DNA of 64,000 nt from Betaproteobacteria bacterium (GCA_016705475.1 JADIYD010000014.1:186001-250000); one strand, 5' to 3'; shown: positions 1 to 9,763, counted from the stretch's first letter. Program-made: numbers and translations. Notes: a model not told the origin generated them from the letters alone.

Positions 1-1872
1 ACCATCCCAGACCCAGTGCTGGCCGGCAATGCAGCGCTGCCCGCCGATGCCATCTACCGACGAGACCACATCATCCACCGCCAGCGCCGCCTGAACCGAT
101 GCCGTACCCCCGGCGTGATCGGAATCGCGATGCGTCACCATGAGCATGTCCACACGACCGATACCCAAGGCCCGCAGGTAGGGCACGACAACGCGTTGAC
201 CGGCGTCCGACTCGGCGCTGTAGAGCGGCCCCGGATCGTAGATCATTGTGTGTTCACGCGTCTGTATGACGCTGGCCAGACCCTGCCCGACATCCAGCAC
301 GCTGATCCATGCCTCGCCCTCGGGCGGCTTCTCGACAGCCCAGAACAAGGCTGGCACGAACAGCAGGACACCGAGCCAGCGTCCCGGTAATCCACGTGGC
401 AAAAGACAGATGGCGACCCCGATGCCGGCAGCAAGCGCTGCCCACAGCGGCGGAGCCGGCGCCAGCCAGACTGGCCACGTCGCACACCATTCCAGAAAAA
501 CCATCAACCAGGCCATGACCTGATGGGCCAGCGCCAGAATGGGCCACCACGGCACCAAGGTACCCAACAGCGCCAGCGGCGTGACGACGAAGCTGATCAC
601 CGGAATCGCCAGCGCATTGGCCAGCGGTGAGACCAGCGAGAACTGCTGGAAGACCAGCAGGAGAATAGGCAGCGACGCAAGGGTAGCCGCCCACTGGACG
701 ACGCCCCAGGCGCGAAACCTTCCCCACCATCCCGTTCTCTCGCCGACCGTCGCCGATCCGACGTAGAGCAACGCACCCACCGCCCCGAACGATAGCCAGA
801 AACCAGCCGCCAACACCGCCCACGGATCAAACAGCAGCACGACGAGAAGGGCAAGACACAGGATGCGACTGGGTGCCACGATGCGCCCGGAGAGCATCGC
901 TGCGGCGGCGACCAGCAACATGTACAGCGTGCGCTGGGCGGGTACCGCAAAACCAGCCAGCAAGGCATAGGCAAACGCCCCGAGGCAGGCGGCGAGCAAG
1001 CCCGCCTTTTGGGCCGGCAGACGCAAGGCCAGCGCCGGCACACGGCGCCAGCCAAACGACACCAGCCAGCCGAACAACGCCGCAACCATCGTGACATGAA
1101 GCCCCGAAATCGACATCAGATGCGTCGTCCCGGTCCGGTTGAAGGTTGTCCACAGTTCCCCGTGAATCGCCTTCTGGTCGCCGATGACCAGTGCCACCAA
1201 GACACCTGCCCACGGGTAGCGCTCTTCCGGCAACAGTCGGGCAAATGAATCGCGAATGGCATGACGCGCCCGCTCGATGGCGTAACCCGGCTGCCAGACC
1301 ATCTCATCAACACGTTGCGGCGGATTCGGGCGGATGTAGCCGGTCGCCCGAATGTTGCGCTCAAGCAGCCAGGCTTCGTAGTCAAACCCACCCGGGTTGG
1401 CGTTGCCGTGCGGCCGCTTGAGCCGTACCGTGAAACGCCAGCGCTCGCCGGGGCGAACCTGCTGTCGATCGACCTGTTCGTCATCACGCCGGCCCTGATA
1501 CCAGGAGAGCATGATGCGCTGCGGAATGACGGCTTCTGCGGTCAACGGGAAATTGACGTCAAATTCGAAACGCGTGCCGTTGCTGAAATCCTGCGGCAGC
1601 GCGGCGACCACGCCGACCACCTCGATGTCGCGGCCTTCCCAGTCGGCGCCGAGCTGATCGGCCAGCCGGGTCTCCGCCCGCCAGGAACCCCAGGCCACGC
1701 CGAGTGCCAGACAGCCGACCAGCGCCATCGCCCGAACCGGCCAGCCCGACCAGCGCAAATGCGGCAAAACCAAAACCAGCCCGATGACAACCCACGGTAC
1801 CCAGCCAGGCAGTTCCGGCTGCATCTGCAAAGTCAGGATACCGGCAGCGAAGGCGAGAATATTCAGGCGCAT
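1..1872 (-). CDS. comEC: ComEC/Rec2 DNA internalization channel (3' end outside window)
   Basis: The frame is open from the ATG at 1872 to the window edge, 624 codons, so the C-terminus lies outside. ComEC carries single-stranded DNA across the inner membrane during natural transformation. After an N-terminal hydrophobic region comes an OB-like soluble region, then the competence signature with GDQKAIHGELWTTFNRTG and HLMSISGLHV (about residues 240-270), then several membrane segments. Near the right of the visible protein is the start of a metallo-beta-lactamase-like domain: SVLDVGQG, YDPGP and THRDSDHAGG, which keeps the usual metal-ligand pattern. A copy of the dispersed CTGCGGTCAAC word lies inside the gene. 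Identity is secure; function as an uptake channel is family knowledge. Confidence 0.95.
   Translation of the reverse strand, partial: MRLNILAFAAGILTLQMQPELPGWVPWVVIGLVLVLPHLRWSGWPVRAMALVGCLALGVAWGSWRAETRLADQLGADWEGRDIEVVGVVAALPQDFSNGTRFEFDVNFPLTAEAVIPQRIMLSWYQGRRDDEQVDRQQVRPGERWRFTVRLKRPHGNANPGGFDYEAWLLERNIRATGYIRPNPPQRVDEMVWQPGYAIERARHAIRDSFARLLPEERYPWAGVLVALVIGDQKAIHGELWTTFNRTGTTHLMSISGLHVTMVAALFGWLVSFGWRRVPALALRLPAQKAGLLAACLGAFAYALLAGFAVPAQRTLYMLLVAAAAMLSGRIVAPSRILCLALLVVLLFDPWAVLAAGFWLSFGAVGALLYVGSATVGERTGWWGRFRAWGVVQWAATLASLPILLLVFQQFSLVSPLANALAIPVISFVVTPLALLGTLVPWWPILALAHQVMAWLMVFLEWCATWPVWLAPAPPLWAALAAGIGVAICLLPRGLPGRWLGVLLFVPALFWAVEKPPEGEAWISVLDVGQGLASVIQTREHTMIYDPGPLYSAESDAGQRVVVPYLRALGIGRVDMLMVTHRDSDHAGGTASVQAALAVDDVVSSVDGIGGQRCIAGQHWVWDG
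1536..1566 (+). repeat. Dispersed CTGCGGTCAAC element, copy 1
   Basis: CTGCGGTCAACGGGAAA followed by a second A/T tract (CAAATT). It lies antisense within comEC. Confidence 0.75.
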
Positions 1873-2003
1873 GCCAGGATAATAAACCGGCAATCAGTTA
1901 CGTCAGCGACACTCGATTGCAGCGCCGGCGGAAATCCATTCCGCTGCATCCTGCCTCATAAGCCCGGACCTCACGAGTCCAATGCTCGGGTTAATATTCA
2001 GCC

Positions 2004-2540
2004 ATGCGCCGGACCCTGAAAAAATACCTGCCCGATCCGCAAACGATCCGCGACAACCCTTGGTTGCGACCGTTTGCGTCTTCGCTGCTGCACCCTCGGC
2101 TATGGCACCTCAACCGTCATTCGGCGGCCGGTGCGGTGGCGGCCGGGCTGTTCTGCGGGCTGATCCCCGGCCCGCTGCAGATGATCGGCGCCGCCGCCTG
2201 CGCGCTGCTCTTTCGCGTCAATCTGCCGCTGGCCATGTTGGTGACGCTCTACACCAACCCGTTCACGATTGTTCCGCTCTATTTGCTGGCCTACCAGATC
2301 GGCCGGATGGTCATCGGCGAGAGCAACGGATTCATTACGCCACCGGCCTTCACGGCAACCGACTTCATTGGCTGGACCAACGCGATGCAAGCCTGGATGC
2401 TGACCGTTGCCAAGCCGCTGGGCTTCGGGCTGATCATGCTGGCTACCGGACTGGCCGTACTAGGCTATTTCGCCACGCGCAGCGCGTGGCGAATTTATCT
2501 GCTCAGCGCCTGGCGGCGCCGGAAAAAGCTCAGGTCCTGA
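2004..2540 (+). CDS. DUF2062 family inner-membrane protein
   Basis: 178 residues. The family signature is clear: a basic N-terminus with RHSAAGAVAAGLFCGLIPGP, then LYTNPFTIVPLYLLAYQIG, and three to four hydrophobic segments with the last near residues 140-165. DUF2062 proteins are small integral membrane proteins of unknown biochemical role, often found next to comEC or lol genes in betaproteobacteria, as here. It is divergent from comEC with about 130 bases between starts and overlaps the downstream convergent chemoreceptor gene by 11 bases. Family assignment is good; function unknown. Confidence 0.85.
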   Translation: MRRTLKKYLPDPQTIRDNPWLRPFASSLLHPRLWHLNRHSAAGAVAAGLFCGLIPGPLQMIGAAACALLFRVNLPLAMLVTLYTNPFTIVPLYLLAYQIGRMVIGESNGFITPPAFTATDFIGWTNAMQAWMLTVAKPLGFGLIMLATGLAVLGYFATRSAWRIYLLSAWRRRKKLRS

Positions 2541-4545
2541 AACGCGCAATCGCGGTCGTCAGCCCCTGCGCCAGCTTGCGCAGCGAAGCCGAAGTATCGG
2601 CGTTGCCATTGGCTGCCGCGTTGTTTTCCTCGGCCATCTGGGCAATTTTCTCGACGTTCTGGGCGATCTCCGTGCTGGCCGCAGCCTGCTCGCGCAAAGC
2701 GATGGTAATTTCGGAAACGGCATTGAGCACCTGGCGCGACTGCGCCTGGACCTGACCGATGGCATCACCTGCAAGGCGCGCCTGCTCGACACCCGATGAC
2801 ACCCTAGAAACGCCCTGCTTCATGCTCGACACTGCTGTTGCCGTGTCAGACTGAACTGACTCGATCATTGCAGAAATTTCATGGGTCGATTTTGCGGTAC
2901 GTTCCGCCAGTTTCCTGACCTCGTCAGCAACGACGGCAAACCCGCGACCGGATTCTCCTGCCCGTGCGGCTTCGATCGCGGCATTGAGCGCCAGCAGGTT
3001 GGTCTGGTCGGCAATATCTTTGATGGTGCCGACAATCGCGGAAATCTGTCCGGATTGCTGACCCAGCGCCTCGACTGCCGCAGCAGATTCATTGACGGTC
3101 TGCGCGATGCCCTGAATCTCGGTGACCACTGCCTGCACGATCTGTCCGCCACGCGCTGCAACCTCGTCCGACTCCCGCGAGTACAGTTGCGCATCCTGCG
3201 CGTTTCGGGAAATGTGATCGATGCCGACCGTCATCTCCTCAACAGCGGCGGCCATGCTTGAAGCGGAATCGCTCTGTGCGGCGGTTCCTGCTGAAATCTG
3301 CTGGCTCGAAATCGCCAGTTGTTCGGCCGCCTGATTCAACTGACGAACATCGCCCTGCACGCCACCGAGCAAGCTGCGGAACGACGATGCCATACCGTTG
3401 AAGTCCTTGCCGGCTGCATGCAGTTCGTCAGCTCCACTTGAGTCGAATTCGGTCGTCAGGTCGCCATCGGCGAGGCGGCGCGCTCCCTGCGAAAAATCAC
3501 CGACACTGTTGATGACCGAATAATAGGTACCCATGCCAAGATAAGCGACGAGCAGGCCGACGGCCACCGCCAGACCAATCTCGAAAGCCAGCACATTGCG
3601 TGACCGATCCAGTCGCTCCTGCAACTGACGCTCGAATTGTGGAATCAGGGTTTCGAACATCACCTTGTAGCCGAGATCGATGACCTGGGTGGTCATGGCA
3701 AAGTAATCCTGCGGCGCAGTGGCAAATTTCTCCGTGAAAATATCGTCGCGAACCAGCGCAAAAACTTTGTCGGCACCTGCCGAGAAATCCGTGGTCGGAA
3801 CGGACAATCTATCCTTGAGCGCCGGCGCATAGCGCATGACCTTTTCCAGATTGGTATTCTGGGCGCGCAAGGTGCTCTCCATTTGCGAGAGGATCGAGGC
3901 CAGTTCAACACGCTGCTGTTGCGAAATTTCCTTCTTGGTCAGCAGGCCGGTACCCCGCGCCCGCGTGATACCCATCTGTTCAATCATGGCCGGCATCTTC
4001 GAGACCATGGTGTCCATGAAGTAGTAGGTATCCATGACCGGGTCCAGCGTCAACTGCGTCTCGTCGGCCACCGTCACCATGAACTGCAGGACGTTGCCAA
4101 TCATGACGGTGTGACGTTTGATGTTCTCCGGCGAGGCCCAGGTCAAGCCCTGGCTTGCTATAGCCTCCCAGTCCTGCCGTACCGCTTTCCACGCCGGCAT
4201 TTCCCGCAATGCAGACGACAGTGCCGCATCGACCGCCATGACCGCTGCGGCCACCTCTTTCTCCTTGGCCGCCCGCTTGTCCTTCATCGCCTCGTTGCCG
4301 TTGAGCACGCCGGCCGACAAACCCCGGTGCTGCTGCATCGCCTGCGTCATCTGGTTGATGGGCTTGAGCATCTGCAGGCCGCCCAGTTCCGCCCGTGTGG
4401 ATTCGATATCACGGCTCAAAGCTGAAAAAACCGAGTACATCAGGACCAGGATGACGATCAAGATCGCAGCACCCAGCAACAGGAACTTGGCGTTGTAGCG
4501 AAGGCGATTCATCAGCGAAACGGCCGGTGAAAAAACTGCTTGCAT
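2530..4545 (-). CDS. Methyl-accepting chemotaxis protein with NIT-like sensor domain
   Basis: 671 residues. An N-terminal membrane segment (about 20-40) is followed by a long periplasmic helical domain with QQHRGLSAGVLNGN, which resembles nitrate/nitrite-sensing (NIT)-type domains. A second membrane segment (about 325-345) leads to a HAMP region (ARRLADGDLTTEF) and the cytoplasmic signalling hairpin with the conserved tip from DIADQTNLLALNAAIEAARA to ESGRGFAVVADEVRKLAERT. It should signal to CheA/CheW. AGGAG seven bases before ATG 4545 supports the start. The ligand is not known; the sensor domain has the same helical pattern as the separate protein at 17455-18351. Confidence 0.93.
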   Translation of the reverse strand: MQAVFSPAVSLMNRLRYNAKFLLLGAAILIVILVLMYSVFSALSRDIESTRAELGGLQMLKPINQMTQAMQQHRGLSAGVLNGNEAMKDKRAAKEKEVAAAVMAVDAALSSALREMPAWKAVRQDWEAIASQGLTWASPENIKRHTVMIGNVLQFMVTVADETQLTLDPVMDTYYFMDTMVSKMPAMIEQMGITRARGTGLLTKKEISQQQRVELASILSQMESTLRAQNTNLEKVMRYAPALKDRLSVPTTDFSAGADKVFALVRDDIFTEKFATAPQDYFAMTTQVIDLGYKVMFETLIPQFERQLQERLDRSRNVLAFEIGLAVAVGLLVAYLGMGTYYSVINSVGDFSQGARRLADGDLTTEFDSSGADELHAAGKDFNGMASSFRSLLGGVQGDVRQLNQAAEQLAISSQQISAGTAAQSDSASSMAAAVEEMTVGIDHISRNAQDAQLYSRESDEVAARGGQIVQAVVTEIQGIAQTVNESAAAVEALGQQSGQISAIVGTIKDIADQTNLLALNAAIEAARAGESGRGFAVVADEVRKLAERTAKSTHEISAMIESVQSDTATAVSSMKQGVSRVSSGVEQARLAGDAIGQVQAQSRQVLNAVSEITIALREQAAASTEIAQNVEKIAQMAEENNAAANGNADTSASLRKLAQGLTTAIARFRT

Positions 4546-4625
4546 TTAAACTCTCCTAGCGAAAGGGGTCACGCCAAAGCGAATGACAATTTCGGTCAAT
4601 TTTGTTCATTCTAGCATTTGTTGGA

Positions 4626-5303
4626 TTAACAACAAAGAACGCCATCATTTAAATGCATAACGCGGTCAGCCTTCGCAGCGAGCCTCTGATCGTGCGTAAC
4701 CACGATCAGGCTGGCCTGCTGCTCCCCCACCCTGTCGACCAGCAAGCCGAATACGACCGACGCGGTGTGACTGTCGAGATTACCGGTTGGTTCATCGGCC
4801 AGCAAACATGAAGGATTGCTGACCAGCGCCCGTGCAATGGCTGCACGCTGACGCTCGCCGCCGGAAAGCTCGCCTGGGCGATGCTCCAGCCGATGACCAA
4901 GGCCGACTGCTGTCAGTATCTCGCCAGCCTTGGCCAATGCGGCACTGCGCTCCATGCGCCGGATCAGCAGGGGCATGGCGACATTTTCCAGGGCCGAAAA
5001 CTCGGCCAAAAGGTGGTGGAACTGGTAGACAAAACCGAGATGCTGATTTCGCCAATCGCCACGGTCGACCTCGCCGAGCGAGGAAAAATCGCGGCCCATC
5101 AAGGTCACATCGCCGGCCGTAGGCGTATCCAGCCCGCCTAGCAAGTGCAGCAGGGTGCTCTTGCCGGAACCGGATGCGCCCACGATGGCGACCGTTTCGC
5201 CAGGGTTAACCTGCAGATCGATGGCGGACAACACCGGTACCTCCAGGCCACCGCCGCGAAACACCTTGGACAGCCCACGGGCGACCAGAATCGGATCACT
5301 CAT
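4626..5303 (-). CDS. lolD: Lipoprotein-releasing system ATP-binding protein LolD
   Basis: 225 residues, normal for LolD. Walker A is GASGSGKST (about 41-49), the ABC signature is LSGGERQRAAIARAL (about 143-157) and Walker B is CLLADEPTGNLDS. The ATPase powers release of outer-membrane lipoproteins from the inner membrane to LolA. The start overlaps the end of the lolC/E gene by 8 bases, so the two are co-transcribed with the permease first. The macrolide-exporter family MacB is related in sequence, but the pairing with a LolC/E permease favours LolD. Confidence 0.93.
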   Translation of the reverse strand: MSDPILVARGLSKVFRGGGLEVPVLSAIDLQVNPGETVAIVGASGSGKSTLLHLLGGLDTPTAGDVTLMGRDFSSLGEVDRGDWRNQHLGFVYQFHHLLAEFSALENVAMPLLIRRMERSAALAKAGEILTAVGLGHRLEHRPGELSGGERQRAAIARALVSNPSCLLADEPTGNLDSHTASVVFGLLVDRVGEQQASLIVVTHDQRLAAKADRVMHLNDGVLCC

Positions 5304-6543
5304 AGCGCAGGGCCTCCGCCGGATTGACGCGGGAGGCCCGCCAACTGGGGTAAAGCGTCGCCAACAGGGCGAGCACGAAGGCGATCAGCGTGACGCCCCA
5401 GACATCGCCCCATTGCAACTCGGAAGGCAGGTCCGAAATGTAATAGACCTCCTTCGACAGGAAATGCACGCCGAGCATCTGTTCGATGAAGGGCACGACG
5501 ACATCGATATTGAGCGCCAGTAGCACGCCACCAACGATGCCGAGGCCAAGCCCGATGAAACCAACCAGTGCGCCCTGCACGACAAAGACCGCCATGATCG
5601 ACAGCGGCCGCGCCCCGAGCGTGCGCAGGATGGCGATGTCGGCCTGCTTGTCTGTCACCGCCATGACCAGCGTCGATACGAGGTTGAAGGCGGCCACTGC
5701 AACGATCAGCGAGAGAATGATGAACATCATGTTCTTCTCTATCGCCACAGCGCGGAAGAAATTGGCGTGGCTCTTCGTCCAGTCGCTCAAATAGGCGTCG
5801 GCGTTGATGTAGCGGACCAGGTCGCGGGCAATGCGCGGCGCCTGGAAGAGATCGTCGACCTTGAGCCGCACGCCGGTCACCCGGTCGTCCATCTGGTAGA
5901 GCTTCTGCGCATCCTCGAGATGGATCAGGGCCAGCCCCGAGTCGTACTCGAACATGCCGACCTCGAAGATGCCGACCACCTTGAACGACTTCAGCCGCGG
6001 CATGACGCCGGCCGGCGTCACCGTCCCCTGCGGTGCAATCAAGGTCAGCTTGTCGCCGGTGAAAACACGCAGCGAACGGGCCAGATCGGAGCCCAGCACG
6101 ACACCGAACTCGCCCGGCCGCAGGTCGTCGAGGCTGCCGCTCTGGATGGTCTTGCGGAAATCGGCAACGCGGTCTTCCTGATCGGGAATGATGCCGCGCA
6201 CGATGGTGCCCTTGACGGTGCCGTCTACGCTGAACATCCCCTGCGACTGAACGAAGGGCGCGCTGGCCCGAACTTCCGGATGCTTGGCAGCCTGTTCGGC
6301 AACCAGCGCCCAATCCGGCAACTCGCCGTTGATGCCGGTAATCTGGATGTGCGAGGCGACGCCAAGAATGCGCGTGCGCAATTCCTTCTGGAAGCCGTTC
6401 ATGACCGACAGCACGACGATCAGCGCGGCCACGCCAAGGCCGATGCCGAGCATCGAAATCAGCGAAATGAACGAGATGAAATGGTTGCGTTTCTTGGCAC
6501 GCGTGTAGCGCAGGCCAATCAACAATTCGTAAGGCAATGCCAT
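5296..6543 (-). CDS. lolC: Lipoprotein-releasing system transmembrane protein LolC/LolE
   Basis: 415 residues from the ATG at 6543 (MALPYELLIGLRYTRAKKRN). An upstream in-frame ATG at 6600 would add 19 non-conserved residues and is rejected. The typical layout is present: one membrane segment near residues 25-50 (SLISMLGIGLGVAALIVVLS), a large periplasmic domain, then three membrane segments in the last third, ending WRASRVNPAEALRYE. With LolD it extracts lipoproteins for LolA. Only one permease gene is present here, so it may work as a homodimer (LolF-like); this is inference. Confidence 0.92.
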   Translation of the reverse strand: MALPYELLIGLRYTRAKKRNHFISFISLISMLGIGLGVAALIVVLSVMNGFQKELRTRILGVASHIQITGINGELPDWALVAEQAAKHPEVRASAPFVQSQGMFSVDGTVKGTIVRGIIPDQEDRVADFRKTIQSGSLDDLRPGEFGVVLGSDLARSLRVFTGDKLTLIAPQGTVTPAGVMPRLKSFKVVGIFEVGMFEYDSGLALIHLEDAQKLYQMDDRVTGVRLKVDDLFQAPRIARDLVRYINADAYLSDWTKSHANFFRAVAIEKNMMFIILSLIVAVAAFNLVSTLVMAVTDKQADIAILRTLGARPLSIMAVFVVQGALVGFIGLGLGIVGGVLLALNIDVVVPFIEQMLGVHFLSKEVYYISDLPSELQWGDVWGVTLIAFVLALLATLYPSWRASRVNPAEALRYE

Positions 6544-6614
6544 GCAGGTGACACCGGAGCAACAAAAGTCGCCATGGTACACTCTTCCGCCGATTCCCAC
6601 CCCGAAGCCTACCC

Positions 6615-7664
6615 GTGCGCCTCACCCTGCTTTTCCCCGAACTGATCTGGCCCGAACCGAACGACCAACTGACCCTCGGGAAACTGGTGGCCCCCGGCTT
6701 TGAATGGCTGGCTGCCCATGCCGAATTGTCGCGCCAGCCGCGCCGGGCTTTCGAACACGCACTGGCCGACCATTTCGGGCTGGATGATGCCCCTTTTGGC
6801 GCTCTGCGCCTGCTCGGCGAAGCGGGAAGAAAGCAGGTCGATGACGGCCACTGGCTGTGCGCCGACCCCGTGCACCTGCGCTTTCACCACGAACGCATCG
6901 TTCTTGCCGATGCCGGTGCCTTCGACCTCGAAATAGACGAAGCGCACGCCATCACCGCTGCTTTGAATTCGGAGTTCGCCGACATCGGACGTTTTCATGT
7001 CGCTACCGCCCGCCGCTGGTATCTGCAACTGAATGCTGCGGTCAACGAGAAATTTGCCCCGATTTCAACCATTGCCGGCCGTCGCCTCGATAGCGAACTG
7101 ACCGACAAGAACGGCCCGCTCAACCGCTGGCTCAACGAAGTGCAGATGTTCCTGCATGGCCACCCGGTGAACGAGCGCCGTCAGGCCGAGGGAAAGCCGG
7201 CTGTGAACAGCCTCTGGTTGTGGGGTGGCGGGCCGCTGCCCGACGTGCCGGCCCCGCATTTTTCCGCCGTCTGCAGCGACAATCCGCTGGCCACCGGCCT
7301 GGCGCTGGCAGCGGGCATCGAAGCCCTGCCCTGCCCGGACAGTCTTGGCGCCCTGCTCGCCGACTCAGCGCCGAACGACACCCTGCTGGTCGTCCTCGAC
7401 AGCCTGCTGCCGCCGGTCCTCACCGAAAACAGCGAAGACTGGCGCAACGCCTTCGCTGCACTTGAGCGCGACTGGTTCGTGCCACTGCGCGCAGCGCTTG
7501 GCAGCAAAATCGAAACGCTGACCATCGTCGCCCCAAGCATCTACGGCCAGCTAAGCTGGACACTGCACGGCAAGGACCGCTGGAAATTCTGGCGCAAGAG
7601 CCGCCCGATGCAAGCCATGGCCAAGGAACTGGCTGACAATCCGGCCGAAGGAACGACCCCGTGA
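6615..7664 (+). CDS. Conserved RecJ-linked protein (RpfE-like)
   Basis: 349 residues, no signal peptide or membrane segment. It begins MRLTLLFPELIWPEP and contains RWYLQLNA and GGGPLP blocks typical of a conserved proteobacterial family placed directly upstream of recJ and sometimes called RpfE-like or phosphoglycerate-mutase-like. The biochemical role is unknown. The stop overlaps the recJ start by 4 bases (ATGA-type coupling), so both are probably translated together. It is divergent from lolC with about 70 bases between starts. A copy of the CTGCGGTCAAC element is translated in-frame as part of the protein (AAVNEKF). Confidence 0.75.
   Translation: MRLTLLFPELIWPEPNDQLTLGKLVAPGFEWLAAHAELSRQPRRAFEHALADHFGLDDAPFGALRLLGEAGRKQVDDGHWLCADPVHLRFHHERIVLADAGAFDLEIDEAHAITAALNSEFADIGRFHVATARRWYLQLNAAVNEKFAPISTIAGRRLDSELTDKNGPLNRWLNEVQMFLHGHPVNERRQAEGKPAVNSLWLWGGGPLPDVPAPHFSAVCSDNPLATGLALAAGIEALPCPDSLGALLADSAPNDTLLVVLDSLLPPVLTENSEDWRNAFAALERDWFVPLRAALGSKIETLTIVAPSIYGQLSWTLHGKDRWKFWRKSRPMQAMAKELADNPAEGTTP
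7037..7060 (+). repeat. Dispersed CTGCGGTCAAC element, copy 2
   Basis: CTGCGGTCAACGAGAAATTT, in-frame in the RpfE-like gene, coding AAVNEKF. Confidence 0.7.
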
Positions 7665-9358
7665 CCAGGATCACCACCCGCAACAGCCCGCCGCGCGTTG
7701 TCTGGCAACTCGAACAACAGGGCCTGCATCCGCTGCTCGCCCGGCTCTACGCGGCGCGCGGCATCAAGGACAAGTCCGAGCTCGACTACGAACTGAAGTC
7801 GCTGATCCCGCCGACCGCCCTGACCAATGCCACGGAAGCGGCCCACCTGCTGGCCGACGCCATCGAGGCCGAGGCGAAGATGCTCATCATCGGCGACTAC
7901 GACTGCGACGGCGCCACTGCCACGGCCGTCGGCATGCGCGCCCTGAAGTCGCTCGGCGCCGATGTCAATTTCCTGCTGCCCGACCGCTTCAAGCTCGGTT
8001 ATGGGCTGTCGCCGGAAATCGTCGATGTCGCCGCGCAGCAGTCGCCCGACCTCATCATCACCGTCGATAACGGCATCGCCAGCCTCGAAGGCGTCGCCCG
8101 CGCCCAGCAGCACGGCATCGCCACGCTGATCACCGACCACCACCTGCCGGCCGAAACGCTGCCCGATGCCGATTGCATCGTCAATCCCAACCAGCCCGGC
8201 TGTGATTTCCCGTCCAAATGCATTGCCGGCGTCGGCGTCATGTTCTACGTCATGCTCGCCCTGCGCGCCGAACTGCGCGAACGCGGTTATTTTGCCGAGC
8301 GCCCGGAACCCAACTTCGCCAGCCTGCTCGACCTCGTCGCGCTGGGCACCGTTGCCGACGTCGTCAAGCTCGACCGAAACAACCGCATCCTCGTCAGCCA
8401 GGGGCTGAAGCGCATGCGCGCCGGCCAGATGCAGGTCGGCATCGCCGCCCTGTTCAAAGCCGCCGGCCGCGACCCGAAAAAGGCGACGGCGATGGATCTC
8501 GGCTTCATCGTAGGCCCCCGCCTCAATGCCGCCGGCCGTCTGGCCGATATGCGCCTCGGCGTCGAATGCCTGCTCACCGACGACCCCAGCCGCGCCCTGC
8601 AAATTGCCCAGGAACTCGACACCCTCAACCGCGAACGCCGCGAAATCGAATCCGGCATGCAGGAACAGGCGCTGATCCTGCTCGAATCGCTCGACGCCAA
8701 CGACGCCACGGCTGGCATCGCGCTCTTCGACGAAAGCTGGCACGAAGGCGTCGTCGGCATCCTCGCCTCGCGCATCAAGGACAAGCTGCATCGCCCGGTC
8801 TTCGCCTTCGCGCCCGGCGAAGGTGGCATCGTCAAAGGCTCTGGCCGTTCGATCCCCGGCCTGCACCTGCGCGACGCGCTCGACCTCGTCGCCAAACGCG
8901 CCCCCGGCCTGCTCATCCGCTTCGGCGGCCACGCCATGGCGGCCGGTGCCACGGTCAACGCCGAAAACTTCGACAAATTCAAGGAATTGTTCGCGCAAGT
9001 TGCCGGCGAGCTGCTTGCCCCAGCCGATCTGACCCGCACGCTGGAAACCGACGGCAACCTCGAAGGCAGCTACATTTCCCTGGCCACCGCCCGCCTGCTC
9101 GAAAACGAAATCTGGGGACAGGGCTTCCCGGCACCGCTGTTCATGGACGAATTCGACGTCGAACAACAGCGCGTGCTCAAGGACAAACACCTCAAGCTCC
9201 GTCTGCGCAAAGGCGATACCCGCATCGACGCCATCCAGTTCAACTTCAGCGCCCAACCCGGCAACCGCACCCGCCTCGCCTATCGGCTGACCATCAACGA
9301 ATACATGGGCGTCGAAAGCCCTCAGTTAATGGTGGAACATCTTGAGGGCATGCCGTAG
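7661..9358 (+). CDS. recJ: Single-stranded-DNA-specific exonuclease RecJ
   Basis: 565 residues, the usual RecJ length. The DHH-family motifs are visible: GDYDCDGATATAV (about 79-91, motif I), the LITDHHLPAE motif with catalytic DHH, then GPRLNAAGRL and the DHHA1-type RFGGHAMAAG block near residue 425. RecJ degrades single-stranded DNA 5' to 3' in recombination and mismatch repair, and can also act on incoming DNA. It is translationally coupled to the upstream gene. The convergent neighbour ends six bases downstream, leaving no room for a separate terminator. Confidence 0.96.
   Translation: MTRITTRNSPPRVVWQLEQQGLHPLLARLYAARGIKDKSELDYELKSLIPPTALTNATEAAHLLADAIEAEAKMLIIGDYDCDGATATAVGMRALKSLGADVNFLLPDRFKLGYGLSPEIVDVAAQQSPDLIITVDNGIASLEGVARAQQHGIATLITDHHLPAETLPDADCIVNPNQPGCDFPSKCIAGVGVMFYVMLALRAELRERGYFAERPEPNFASLLDLVALGTVADVVKLDRNNRILVSQGLKRMRAGQMQVGIAALFKAAGRDPKKATAMDLGFIVGPRLNAAGRLADMRLGVECLLTDDPSRALQIAQELDTLNRERREIESGMQEQALILLESLDANDATAGIALFDESWHEGVVGILASRIKDKLHRPVFAFAPGEGGIVKGSGRSIPGLHLRDALDLVAKRAPGLLIRFGGHAMAAGATVNAENFDKFKELFAQVAGELLAPADLTRTLETDGNLEGSYISLATARLLENEIWGQGFPAPLFMDEFDVEQQRVLKDKHLKLRLRKGDTRIDAIQFNFSAQPGNRTRLAYRLTINEYMGVESPQLMVEHLEGMP
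8950..8980 (+). repeat. Dispersed element, CACGGTCAAC subtype, copy 3
   Basis: CCACGGTCAACGCCGAAAAC with a second CAAATT tract, in-frame within recJ just after the GGHAMAAG motif. Confidence 0.6.
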
Positions 9359-9364
9359 CACCAC

Positions 9365-9763
9365 TCACTTGGCAAAGACGATCTTGCGCTTTTCGTCCAC
9401 TTTGCCCAGATAGTAGGCGCCACCCTCGCCCTTGAGAATGGTGGCACACCATGTTTCGTGGTTCGTTTTCCAGTCCACGTCGAAGCAGTACTTGCCTTCC
9501 TCGTTCACCTTCCAGGCTCCTGCCTTGCCAGCGGTCGCAGAGCCAGTTCCGTTGCCGAATACCTTGAAGTTGGTGGTCGCATATAACGTACCGTCCGGCT
9601 CGTTCGTCCAGTGGCGCTCGCTCCCACCTGAGTTGATGTGCGTCACCTTGCTACCCGGCAGGAAAGCCAGCAATTCCTCCCGGCTCATTTTGACCGCAGC
9701 ATCCTGCGCTATTGCATTCATTGCGACAATGCTTCCAAGGACTGCAAATGCAAGTTTCGACAT
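9365..9763 (-). CDS. Small exported protein, DUF995-like
   Basis: 132 residues from the ATG at 9763, chosen because GGAGG lies eight bases upstream; a further upstream ATG overlaps this ribosome site. A signal peptide is clear (MSKLAFAVLGSIVAMNAIAQ, cleavage near AIAQ-DA). The mature part has GSKVTHINSGG, WTNEPDGTLYATT and EEGKYCFDVDW, with the Gly/Trp/Cys pattern of small secreted DUF995-type proteins. The role is unknown and the family name is tentative. It is monocistronic as far as can be seen and faces recJ. Confidence 0.7.
   Translation of the reverse strand: MSKLAFAVLGSIVAMNAIAQDAAVKMSREELLAFLPGSKVTHINSGGSERHWTNEPDGTLYATTNFKVFGNGTGSATAGKAGAWKVNEEGKYCFDVDWKTNHETWCATILKGEGGAYYLGKVDEKRKIVFAK

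Noticed and set aside
254..1487. Several short minus-strand ORFs at the left edge
   Set aside because: They are out-of-frame shadows; the true comEC frame is open to the window edge.
5185..5215. GGTTAACCTGCAG in lolD as a copy of the dispersed element
   Set aside because: The core differs at several positions and there are no A/T tracts.
7541..9256. 571-codon minus-strand ORF opposite recJ
   Set aside because: Repetitive acidic Gly/Val/Asp-rich translation typical of the antisense of a GC-rich gene; recJ motifs are unambiguous.
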